From Flavobacteriales bacterium (GTDB lineage: Bacteria; Bacteroidota; Bacteroidia; Flavobacteriales; UBA1820), in NCBI GenBank assembly GCA_017620815.1, contig JAGAUI010000012.1, forward strand, positions 64,856 to 128,855: a DNA stretch of 64,000 nt, given 5' to 3'. Below the pieces are notes generated by a model. It did not search any database, had not been told where the DNA came from, and was given only the letters and a program-made list of their open reading frames with translations. A program made the position numbers and the translations under genes. This document shows positions 9,436 through 16,999 of this stretch, piece by piece. Numbering within the stretch: the first letter of the stretch is position 1; each line of letters starts with the position of its first letter.

Positions 9436-10509
9436 ATGCTTATAGATGATACGCGAGATATAGACCTCATAGCCGATGACAACGCATCAAGCGAAGACGA
9501 ACTCTATGAGCATCATCGTTTTGAGGTGGACCGCGGACAGGAACTGTTACGCATAGATAAATATCTGGTAAACTTTATCCAGAATGCTACTCGTAATAAA
9601 GTACAAAACGCCATACGCAGTGGTAGTGTGCTGGTCAATGACTCCCCTGTCAAACCCAACTATCGTGTAAAACCACTAGATGTAATACGCGTAGTACTGC
9701 CTACTCCAGTCCGTGAGGGAGAAATCATACCCCAAGACATTCCTGTGGATATAGTATATGAGGACGATGAACTCATAGTGGTAAACAAGGCTGCTGGTAT
9801 GGTGGTTCACCCAGGGCATGGGAATTATTCGGGGACACTGGTAAATGCTCTTGCATACCATTTCGGGAAATTACCCACAGGTGGAGCTATGGAACGTCCG
9901 GGATTGGTACATCGTATAGATAAAGATACTAGCGGATTACTTGTAGTTGCCAAGACCGAATACGCAATGGTGCATCTAGCACGCCAGTTCTATGACCATA
10001 GCATACGCCGTCGTTATAAGGCTCTGGTATGGGGAGATTTTGAACAGGACTGTGGCACATATCGTGGTAACATAGCCCGTCATCCTTCAGATAGAATGCA
10101 GATGGCTGTCTTTCCTTATGAAGGAGAGATAGGCAAGACGGCTGTTACACATTATCGTGTGGTGCAGCGTTATGGTTATGTAACACTAGTAGAATGTCAA
10201 CTGGAGACAGGACGCACCCACCAGATACGTGCCCACTTCACACATTATAAGCACCCTCTGTTTTCAGACGAGAGGTATGGAGGGCATCATATCCTAAAAG
10301 GCACCACCAGTGGAGCATATAAATTATTTGTAAAGGAAGTGATGGACGTCCTTCCTAGACAAGCTCTCCACGCCGAAACATTGGGATTTGTACATCCTAC
10401 TACGGGGCGTTGGTTGGAGTTTTCATCTCCTATGCCTAGTGATATGGCTAGGGCTCTATCTATGTGGGAGGATTACAGTCGTGAGAGCATGAAAAGCCGT
10501 AACAAATGA
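9436..10509 (+). CDS. rluD: Large-subunit 23S rRNA pseudouridine synthase, RluD family
   Basis: Isomerises specific uridines of 23S rRNA to pseudouridine during ribosome assembly. An N-terminal S4 RNA-binding domain (LLRIDKYLVNFIQNATRNK) sits at about 35-95. The catalytic RluA/RluD-type domain follows, with the motif HRIDKDTSGLLVVAKT and its catalytic aspartate at residue 162. The later motif ETGRTHQIRAHFTHYKHPL is intact. The length of 357 is slightly over the E. coli enzyme because of an acidic N-terminal stretch of about 30 residues (IDLIADDNASSEDELYEHH). Assigning RluD rather than RluC/RluA rests on overall layout. It is the last gene of the pheT run. Confidence 0.92.
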   Translation: MLIDDTRDIDLIADDNASSEDELYEHHRFEVDRGQELLRIDKYLVNFIQNATRNKVQNAIRSGSVLVNDSPVKPNYRVKPLDVIRVVLPTPVREGEIIPQDIPVDIVYEDDELIVVNKAAGMVVHPGHGNYSGTLVNALAYHFGKLPTGGAMERPGLVHRIDKDTSGLLVVAKTEYAMVHLARQFYDHSIRRRYKALVWGDFEQDCGTYRGNIARHPSDRMQMAVFPYEGEIGKTAVTHYRVVQRYGYVTLVECQLETGRTHQIRAHFTHYKHPLFSDERYGGHHILKGTTSGAYKLFVKEVMDVLPRQALHAETLGFVHPTTGRWLEFSSPMPSDMARALSMWEDYSRESMKSRNK

Positions 10510-10571
10510 TAAAAAACACCTTCTTCCCTGTTAAAAAAGAGGTAAGAGGATTAAAATCAGTTATTTTTGGA

Positions 10572-10579
10572 TAACTTTG
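10572..10579 (+). promoter_or_regulatory. pnp promoter -7 box
   Basis: TAACTTTG matches TAnnTTTG. It predicts a leader of roughly 75 nt before the pnp ATG at 10662. Confidence 0.65.
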
Positions 10580-10608
10580 CACGGAAAATTTAAAGGATTA
10601 TAATAACA

Positions 10609-10645
10609 AAGCTAAATGTAGCTTCCCTTTGGTGAGCAAAGGGGA
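10609..10645 (+). promoter_or_regulatory. Tandem hairpins in the pnp 5' leader
   Basis: Two adjacent stems precede the start codon. The first is AAGCTA / TAGCTT (10609-10624, loop AATG). The second is CCCTTTG / CAAAGGG (10625-10643, loop GTGAG), extendable by a G-T and a T-A pair. The ATG follows 17 nt after the second stem. They may be an autoregulatory site. Function is inferred only by analogy to enterobacterial pnp leaders. Confidence 0.5.
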
Positions 10646-10661
10646 AAAAAGAGTAAACATT

Positions 10662-12935
10662 ATGGAGGTTCCACAACCAAAGATTCAGACTATCACACTT
10701 GCCGATGGTCGTACTATCACCATAGAAACAGGAGTGATAGCCAAACAAGCTGCCGGAGCAGCAATAGTTCGTATGGGCGGTACAGTCCTACTAGGTACCG
10801 TTACCACTGCCGATGAAGGTAAAGAAGGTGCAGACTTTATGCCTCTTACCGTAGAATATAAAGAACAATTCCCAGCGGCAGGTCGTTTTCCGGGTGGTTT
10901 TATGAAACGCGAGATGCGTCCAAATGACGAGGAAATACTTGTAGCTCGTCTTATAGACCGCGTGTTGCGTCCTATGTTCCCATCAGACTATCACGCCGAA
11001 ACCCAAGTAGTAGTACAGCTCCTATCTTATGACGGAGAGACTCTTCCAGATTCATTGGCAGGGCTGGCAGCATCTGCAGCATTGGCAGTGTCAGATATAC
11101 CATTTGATGGACCTATATCTGAAGTACGTGTAGCTCGCGTGGATGGTCAAATAATCATCAACCCTACCAAAACCCAACTAGAAGGTGCCGATATAGACCT
11201 TATGGTAGGTGCTACTATGGATTCTATCGCTATGGTAGAGGGTGAGATGAAATTTGTTTCAGAAGATGAGATGGTAGAGGCTATAGCCGCTGCCCACGAA
11301 GCTATAAAAGTACAGGTGGAAGCACAGATAGCTCTTTCTGCACAGGTGCCTTCATCACAGGTAAAACGTACATATTGCCACGAGACTCACGACGAGGAAT
11401 TGCGTGAGGACGTTAAAAAACTATATGATGCTGTATATCAAGTAGCCAAGATGGGACTTGGAAAAGCCGAACGCAGTGAGAAATTTGCAGCTATCATAGA
11501 TGCTTATATAGAAGAAAACATAAAAGAAGACGACGAAGATTATGACCAGAAGGTTCTCCTAGCCAAACTTTACTACCACGATGTAGAAAAAGAAGCTGTA
11601 CGTAACCTTATCCTTGACGAAGGCATCCGTCTGGACGGTCGTAAGACTACACAGATACGTCCTATATGGGGTGCGGTAGATTATCTTCCTATGCCTCACG
11701 GTTCATCTGTATTTACTCGTGGTGAAACACAGGCTATGGGTACCGTTACACTAGGTACAAGCCTAGATGCCAACGAAGTAGATGGCGTATCATTCCAGTA
11801 TAAACAGAATTTCTATCTACACTATAACTTCCCTCCATATTGCACAGGTGAAGCAAAACCTATGCGTGGAGTATCACGTCGTGAGATAGGACACGGAAAC
11901 CTAGCATATCGTGCACTTAAAGCAGTTATCCCAGATGACTGCCCATACACAGTACGTGTAGTATCCAATGTCATGGAATCAAACGGTTCTTCATCTATGG
12001 CTACCGTATGTGCTGGTACACTAGCACTGATGGATGCAGGTATCCAGATAATTAAACCAGTATCTGGTATAGCTATGGGTCTTATCACCGATGAGAAAAC
12101 AGGTAAATATGCTATCCTTTCAGATATCCTAGGTGATGAAGACCATCTAGGAGATATGGACTTCAAGGTAACAGGAACAGAAGACGGTATCACTGCTTGC
12201 CAGATGGATATAAAGATTAAAGGTCTTTCATATGAAGTGCTTAAAAACGCTCTCGCTCAAGCACGCGATGGACGTATGCACATACTAGGTAAGATATGTG
12301 AGGTAATACCAGAACCTCGTGCTACTGTTAAAGACCATGCTCCTAAAATTGAGTCATTTATCGTTCCTAAAGACAGCATTGGCGGCATAATAGGTACAGG
12401 TGGTAAAGTGATACAGCGTATCCAAGCCGAAACAGGAACAACTGTAACCATAGAGGAAATACCAGAAGGAGGTAAAGTAGAGATACTAGGTACTGCACCA
12501 GATGGTATGGCTGCCGCTATCTCTATGATTAAACTCATAGCATTTGACCCTGTGATAGGAGAAGACTATGACGTAACGGTAACAGATGTGCGTGATTTCG
12601 GTGCGATAGTAGAGTTGGGTCCAAACCGTGATGCTATGCTACACATTTCAGAACTAGACTGGAAACGTGTGGATAACGCCGAAGAATATGTCCACATAGG
12701 AGATAAGATACGCGTACGTCTTATAGAGATAGACAAGGAAAAAGGACGTCTTAAAGTGTCTCTTAAAGCCCTTAAAGAAAAACCAGAGGGTTATACAGAA
12801 CGCCCAGCCCGTCCAGCTCGCCCAAATAACGGAGGTGAGCGTCGTGGATTTGAACGTCGTGGAGGAGGTAATGACCGTCCCCGCCGCGAAGGTGGAGCTC
12901 CACGTCGTGAAGGCGGTGATAAACCACAGAAATAA
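10662..12935 (+). CDS. pnp: Polyribonucleotide nucleotidyltransferase (PNPase)
   Basis: A phosphate-dependent 3'-5' exoribonuclease central to mRNA decay, trimeric in its family. Two RNase PH-like domains are separated by a helical region. Next come a KH domain ([19 protein letters not shown]), an S1 domain ([20 protein letters not shown]), and a Bacteroidota-style basic Arg/Gly-rich tail of about 45 residues ([19 protein letters not shown]) that probably adds RNA affinity. I chose the ATG at 10662 (757 residues). An in-frame TTG at 10629 would put 11 extra residues inside the second leader hairpin. The gene has its own promoter and a terminator. Confidence 0.96.
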   Translation: MEVPQPKIQTITLADGRTITIETGVIAKQAAGAAIVRMGGTVLLGTVTTADEGKEGADFMPLTVEYKEQFPAAGRFPGGFMKREMRPNDEEILVARLIDRVLRPMFPSDYHAETQVVVQLLSYDGETLPDSLAGLAASAALAVSDIPFDGPISEVRVARVDGQIIINPTKTQLEGADIDLMVGATMDSIAMVEGEMKFVSEDEMVEAIAAAHEAIKVQVEAQIALSAQVPSSQVKRTYCHETHDEELREDVKKLYDAVYQVAKMGLGKAERSEKFAAIIDAYIEENIKEDDEDYDQKVLLAKLYYHDVEKEAVRNLILDEGIRLDGRKTTQIRPIWGAVDYLPMPHGSSVFTRGETQAMGTVTLGTSLDANEVDGVSFQYKQNFYLHYNFPPYCTGEAKPMRGVSRREIGHGNLAYRALKAVIPDDCPYTVRVVSNVMESNGSSSMATVCAGTLALMDAGIQIIKPVSGIAMGLITDEKTGKYAILSDILGDEDHLGDMDFKVTGTEDGITACQMDIKIKGLSYEVLKNALAQARDGRMHILGKICEVIPEPRATVKDHAPKIESFIVPKDSIGGIIGTGGKVIQRIQAETGTTVTIEEIPEGGKVEILGTAPDGMAAAISMIKLIAFDPVIGEDYDVTVTDVRDFGAIVELGPNRDAMLHISELDWKRVDNAEEYVHIGDKIRVRLIEIDKEKGRLKVSLKALKEKPEGYTERPARPARPNNGGERRGFERRGGGNDRPRREGGAPRREGGDKPQK

Positions 12936-12954
12936 TTTAATGTATCATATATAG

Positions 12955-12986
12955 ACAGCCCCGCACACAGTGCGGGGCTGTTTTTT
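12955..12986 (+). terminator. Intrinsic terminator after pnp
   Basis: A 12-bp stem ACAGCCCCGCAC / GTGCGGGGCTGT with a 3-base loop, followed by T residues to 12986. Confidence 0.9.
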
Positions 12987-13041
12987 CATGAGTCGTGGTA
13001 TAATTCCTCCCATAGGGTGTGAGAGTGAAGAGTTTTTTATC

Positions 13042-13049
13042 TAAATTTG
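13042..13049 (+). promoter_or_regulatory. Promoter -7 box for flavin reductase-crcB
   Basis: TAAATTTG is an exact match, 30 bp before the ATG at 13080. An alternative TTG start at 13047 lies inside this box and is therefore unlikely. Confidence 0.6.
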
Positions 13050-13079
13050 TTCATTCAAATAATCAAAATTATACACTAT

Positions 13080-13700
13080 ATGAAAGTATTACTCATAAAT
13101 GGTAGCCCACACACATCTGGTTGTACATATACAGCCCTGAGCGAAGTGGCATCAACTCTTAACGCCCACGGTATAGAGACAGAAATCCTGCATGTGGGAG
13201 TACGTCCCGTCATTAGCTGTCAAGCGTGTGGGTTGTGTAAAAAAGAGCATCGTTGCATACATAACGACATAGTAAATCTCATCATAGAAAAAGCCGAAGA
13301 GGCAGATGGCTTTATATTTGGTTCACCGGTGCATTATGCTGCTGCCAGCGGAGCAATGACTACGGTGATGGACAGAGTGCTATATGCTGGTAGTCCTGCA
13401 TTTGCATATAAGCCAGCAGCGGTAGTGGTATCGGCTCGTCGTGGTGGTTGTAGTGCTACTTATGACCAACTGAACAAATACATAGGCATATCACGTATGA
13501 TAGCAGTACCTTCTCAATACTGGAATATGGTACATGGAGCTACGGCAGAAGATGTGGCTCGTGATGAGGAAGGTCTTCAGACTATGCGTACCATAGGTCG
13601 TAATATGGCTTGGTTGTTACGCTTACTGGAAAATGGTAAAAAATCTGGTATCCCTATGCCCGATGATGAACCCGTAATCCGTACCAATTTTATAAGATAG
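13080..13700 (+). CDS. NADPH-dependent FMN reductase / flavodoxin-like oxidoreductase
   Basis: A 206-residue flavodoxin-fold protein. It begins MKVLLINGSPHTSGCTYTAL, the phosphate-binding loop of the NADPH-dependent FMN reductase (IsrA-like) family. A Cys-rich segment VISCQACGLCKKEHRC and the flavin-contact segment GFIFGSPVHYAAASGAMTT follow. Such proteins carry FMN and reduce small acceptors or iron-sulfur partners; the substrate here is unknown. Translation should start at 13080 because the -7 box overlaps the more upstream option. The stop codon abuts the crcB ATG with no gap, so the two are probably co-translated. Confidence 0.88.
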   Translation: MKVLLINGSPHTSGCTYTALSEVASTLNAHGIETEILHVGVRPVISCQACGLCKKEHRCIHNDIVNLIIEKAEEADGFIFGSPVHYAAASGAMTTVMDRVLYAGSPAFAYKPAAVVVSARRGGCSATYDQLNKYIGISRMIAVPSQYWNMVHGATAEDVARDEEGLQTMRTIGRNMAWLLRLLENGKKSGIPMPDDEPVIRTNFIR

Positions 13701-14072
13701 ATGATAAAATCATTACTCATAGTAGCATTGGGAGGTGGTGTAGGCAGTGCTATAAGGTATCTGGTGAGTTTTCTTATATCTGAAAGAGTAACGCAAGGTG
13801 TATTTCCGTGGGGTACATTTGCGGTAAATGTTATAGGGTGTTTTATAGTAGGTCTGTTATATGGGCTTCTGGAAGGAGAATCATCACATAGCACTAGGTT
13901 ACTTCTTATCACTGGATTTTGCGGAGGCTTTACTACGTTTTCGGCTTTTATAAATGAGAGTTTGTGTATGGCAGATGCCAAATCATATATGATGATGGTG
14001 CTATATATAACACTGAGCGTAGCGGTAGGTTTGTTATTGTGTTATGTGGGACGTATTATTACATCGGGGTGA
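13701..14072 (+). CDS. crcB: Fluoride exporter CrcB/Fluc
   Basis: A four-helix membrane protein of 123 residues. Family members form dual-topology dimers that export fluoride. Visible motifs are GGGVGSAIRYLVSF at the N-terminus, GTFAVNVIGCFIVGLL in helix 2, and GFCGGFTTFSAFINES in helix 3, which is the Fluc signature with its Phe-box and sodium site. The length is normal for a single-domain Fluc. It starts directly at the stop codon of the flavin reductase gene, leaving no room for its own fluoride riboswitch. None was recognised upstream of the pair either. Confidence 0.95.
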   Translation: MIKSLLIVALGGGVGSAIRYLVSFLISERVTQGVFPWGTFAVNVIGCFIVGLLYGLLEGESSHSTRLLLITGFCGGFTTFSAFINESLCMADAKSYMMMVLYITLSVAVGLLLCYVGRIITSG

Positions 14073-14126
14073 TAATCACCTTAATACCATAATGGTAAGT
14101 ATGTTGGATTTATGAACTAAAAGACC

Positions 14127-14134
14127 TACCTTTG
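14127..14134 (+). promoter_or_regulatory. gpsA promoter -7 box
   Basis: TACCTTTG, with TTG at 14104-14106 about 20 bp upstream. A TTG start codon at 14132 would lie in the box, so the ATG at 14153 is preferred. Confidence 0.65.
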
Positions 14135-14152
14135 CACAAATATTCACTTATT

Positions 14153-15154
14153 ATGGATGACATTCGCTATAAAGTAGCCGTAGTAGGCGGAGGCTCATGG
14201 GCTACAGCCATAGTTAAGATGTTGTGTGAGAATCTACCCAAAGTGGGTTGGTATGTACGCACAGAACAGGTTGTGGAGCATATATTGCACGACCACCACA
14301 ATCTCAACTACCTCTCATCGGTAGAATTTGATACAGATAAATTATATCTAAGTACAGATATTAACGACGTGATATCTCGTGCCGATATCGTAGTTTTTGC
14401 CATACCATCGGCATTTCTAGTCAAAGAACTACGCAAACTCAAAGTCCCTATGAGGGATAAAATACTGTTTTCTGCTATCAAAGGTCTTATCCCAGATAAA
14501 AACATAGTCATAGGTCAATATCTAGCCAAAAAATTCAAGGTTGCACCATCCCACATAGGAGCCATCACTGGACCTTGCCATGCCGAGGAAGTAGCTATGG
14601 AACGACTCTCATACCTCACTGTGGCTTGTCCTCGTGAGGATTATGCACAGGAAATGGCTACATATCTATCTAGTTCATACATAAAATGTAAACTCTCTAG
14701 AGACGTAGCAGGTGTGGAATATGCCGCCATCACCAAAAACATATATGCCATAGCAGCAGGTATAGCACATGGTCTTAACTATGGAGATAATTTTCAGGCT
14801 GTCCTTATGTCAAATGCTATACGTGAAATGAATCGTTTCCTAGATACGGTATATCCCATAGAACATCGTAATGTGATGGATTCGGCATATCTAGGGGATT
14901 TGCTGGTGACGGGATATTCATATTTCAGCCGTAACCGTATGTTTGGCACTATGATAGGTAAAGGCTATACGGTAAAAAGTGCTATGCTGGAGATGAATAT
15001 GGTTGCCGAAGGTTATTATGCTACATATGGTGTGTATCAGCTTATGCAAGAGTATGATATAGATATGCCTATACTTGAAACTATTTACAGCATACTCTAT
15101 GAAGGACGCGACCGTCGCTCCAAATTCCAACGCCTCACAGAACGCCTAGACTAA
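14153..15154 (+). CDS. gpsA: NAD(P)H-dependent glycerol-3-phosphate dehydrogenase
   Basis: Reduces dihydroxyacetone phosphate to sn-glycerol 3-phosphate for phospholipid synthesis. At 333 residues it has the normal bacterial length. The N-terminal Rossmann fold shows VAVVGGGSWATAIVKML. The glycine-rich substrate loop is GAITGPCHAEEV. The catalytic-lysine region is EYAAITKNIYAIAAGIAHGL. It heads a probable operon with idi (9-base gap) and a serine hydrolase gene (13-base gap). I counted 26 Ile codons: 18 ATA, 5 ATC and 3 ATT. Confidence 0.95.
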   Translation: MDDIRYKVAVVGGGSWATAIVKMLCENLPKVGWYVRTEQVVEHILHDHHNLNYLSSVEFDTDKLYLSTDINDVISRADIVVFAIPSAFLVKELRKLKVPMRDKILFSAIKGLIPDKNIVIGQYLAKKFKVAPSHIGAITGPCHAEEVAMERLSYLTVACPREDYAQEMATYLSSSYIKCKLSRDVAGVEYAAITKNIYAIAAGIAHGLNYGDNFQAVLMSNAIREMNRFLDTVYPIEHRNVMDSAYLGDLLVTGYSYFSRNRMFGTMIGKGYTVKSAMLEMNMVAEGYYATYGVYQLMQEYDIDMPILETIYSILYEGRDRRSKFQRLTERLD

Positions 15155-15163
15155 TCATATCAC

Positions 15164-15685
15164 ATGATGATGCAAGACACCACACAGGTTATACTGGTAG
15201 ATGAAAACGATAAAGAAGTAGGCACAGCCGAAAAACTATCTGCACATAGAGATGGCGGATGTCTTCATCGTGCTTTTTCGGTACTGGTGTTTGATAAAGG
15301 GGGGCGTCTTATGCTTCAGCGTCGTGCATTGGATAAATATCATTCACAGGGTTTGTGGACAAACACATGCTGTTCTCATCCATATCCCGGGGAGGAAACT
15401 ATAGATGCGGCTCATCGCCGTTTGAGAGAGGAGATGGGATTTGATACTGCTCTAGAGCATCGTTTTTCTTTTATGTACAAGGCTGGACTTGACACAGGGC
15501 TTACAGAATATGAATATGACCACGTATATGTGGGAACTTATGACGGTATCCCTTTATGTAATCCAGATGAGGTAGCCCAGTGGAAATGGATAAGCCTTAA
15601 AGAACTGGAAGAGGATATGAAGTCCCACCCAGAGAGCTATACCGCTTGGTTTCATGTTATAATGAACGAATACAACAAGAGGTAA
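15164..15685 (+). CDS. idi: Isopentenyl-diphosphate delta-isomerase, type 1
   Basis: A Nudix-fold enzyme of 173 residues that interconverts isopentenyl and dimethylallyl diphosphate, the isoprenoid building blocks. It shows NTCCSHPYPGEE, with the catalytic Cys and metal-binding His, and a Nudix-like helix HRRLREEMGF. The later segment ITEYEYDHVYVG-type (here LTEYEYDHVYVG) carries the expected acidic/aromatic residues. Three ATG codons are nearly adjacent at the start, and the first was taken. It sits between gpsA and a serine hydrolase gene, with short gaps. Confidence 0.94.
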   Translation: MMMQDTTQVILVDENDKEVGTAEKLSAHRDGGCLHRAFSVLVFDKGGRLMLQRRALDKYHSQGLWTNTCCSHPYPGEETIDAAHRRLREEMGFDTALEHRFSFMYKAGLDTGLTEYEYDHVYVGTYDGIPLCNPDEVAQWKWISLKELEEDMKSHPESYTAWFHVIMNEYNKR

Positions 15686-15698
15686 AGTGTGTTAAGGT

Positions 15699-16925
15699 AT
15701 GGGTTACAAGGTTTTATATACGTTATTTCTGTTTATCATAGCGGCAGTATTTTCGTCGGGGAAGGATTATAAGCCTACCCGTGAGAGAGATGATATATTT
15801 AAATTTTCCAATATATATCGGGTAGCTCTCCCATCACAATCATTCCCAGAAGATAGAATAAAATCTATAGACAGATATTTCCGCGACCGCTCATATCGTG
15901 GATATTTCAATGGTGTGGTGCTAGTGGCCGATAGTACACATATATTTACCAAAGCATACGGCTATGCCAATCGTTCTATACGCGAACGCCTCAACACACA
16001 GTCTGTATTCCAGATAGCTTCTATATCCAAGACCATAACAGCTACCGCTGTTATCATGCTCGCCCAAGACAGTCTTATAGATTTGCGTTCACCTGTATCC
16101 CGTTATTTAAAAGGTTTCCCTTATAGTCGTGTAACGGTAGAGATGTTGCTCAACCATAAAAGTGGACTTGCAGACTATACCAAATTCTGTTCTGGGTCTT
16201 GGAAGGATTTAAGCAGCCCTATGAGCAATGAAGACATGCTCTCTATAATGATACGTCGTCGTCCTCGTTCATATATGGCGGCAGGGTATCGTTATCGTTA
16301 TTGTAATACAAACTATGCTCTACTGGCCTGTATAGTTCAGCGTGTAACAGGTGAGGATTTTGCTGTGTGGGTGCATAAAAACATATTTGCACCAGTGGGC
16401 ATGGAGAACACTTTTTTTGCTACCGAGAAAGAAAAAATGAAAAACCATCATAACCAGACGCGAGGATATTCGGGGCAACGTATGCCAGAGGAAGGCTCCA
16501 ATTTCCTAGATGGTGTATTGGGAGATAAGGGAGTGTATTCCACTGTGGAAGACTTGCTTAAGTTTGACAGGGCACTTTCGGCGGGTTTTCTGGTGAGTCC
16601 CCAGTGGGAAGAAAAAGTATATAAAAACTATACCGATGCTGCCGACCCTTATGGCTATGGCTGGAGGTTATATGAAGGATATAAAGATAGAATGATAGTA
16701 TATCACAATGGTTGGTGGCACGGCTACCGAGGCCGATTCCTGCGTCTGCCACGTGAGGGTAAAACGGTTATCATACTGGAGAATGCTACTCGCGGGTCGT
16801 TTTCGGTGCCTACACTCATCAGTGTAAGCGAACGTCTGTTTGGTAAATATGTCCCACCTACACCGGTAGAAAAAGACACTATGACCAAAGCCGAAATACT
16901 CCCCGAAATAGATAGTGAAAAATGA
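15699..16925 (+). CDS. Beta-lactamase-family (class C-like) serine hydrolase
   Basis: A 408-residue exported protein. An N-terminal hydrophobic signal (YTLFLFIIAAVFSSG) precedes a serine beta-lactamase/transpeptidase-like domain. The three active-site motifs are present: SISK at 108-111, Tyr-Cys-Asn at 201-203, and His-Asn-Gly at 336-338. Class C-like hydrolases of this kind include D-aminopeptidases, esterases and DD-peptidases. True beta-lactamase activity is neither shown nor expected from the motifs alone. It is the third gene of the gpsA-idi run, which says little about its function. Confidence 0.88.
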   Translation: MGYKVLYTLFLFIIAAVFSSGKDYKPTRERDDIFKFSNIYRVALPSQSFPEDRIKSIDRYFRDRSYRGYFNGVVLVADSTHIFTKAYGYANRSIRERLNTQSVFQIASISKTITATAVIMLAQDSLIDLRSPVSRYLKGFPYSRVTVEMLLNHKSGLADYTKFCSGSWKDLSSPMSNEDMLSIMIRRRPRSYMAAGYRYRYCNTNYALLACIVQRVTGEDFAVWVHKNIFAPVGMENTFFATEKEKMKNHHNQTRGYSGQRMPEEGSNFLDGVLGDKGVYSTVEDLLKFDRALSAGFLVSPQWEEKVYKNYTDAADPYGYGWRLYEGYKDRMIVYHNGWWHGYRGRFLRLPREGKTVIILENATRGSFSVPTLISVSERLFGKYVPPTPVEKDTMTKAEILPEIDSEK

Positions 16926-16987
16926 TATTTTCTGCCTTCACATATGATTTTAATACATCAAATGCAGGTATTTAGAAAAGTATGAAT

Positions 16988-16995
16988 TACTTTTG
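16988..16995 (+). promoter_or_regulatory. Putative porin promoter -7 box, close to start codon
   Basis: TACTTTTG matches TAnnTTTG and ends only 4 bp before the ATG at 17000, which implies an almost leaderless mRNA. No good -33 TTTG is seen. Confidence 0.5.
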
Positions 16996-16999
16996 CAAT

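Noticed and set aside
13701-14072. Fluoride riboswitch for crcB
   Set aside because: crcB begins at the base after the upstream stop codon, and the leader of the upstream gene is only about 25 nt after the predicted start site, which is too short for the aptamer.
14086-14096. Palindrome ACCATAATGGT upstream of gpsA
   Set aside because: It is short and lies upstream of the promoter; with A/T-rich spacers such a match is likely by chance.
15699-16925. A beta-lactam resistance gene
   Set aside because: The three active-site motifs define a broad serine-hydrolase family that is mostly peptidases and esterases; no mobile context is present.
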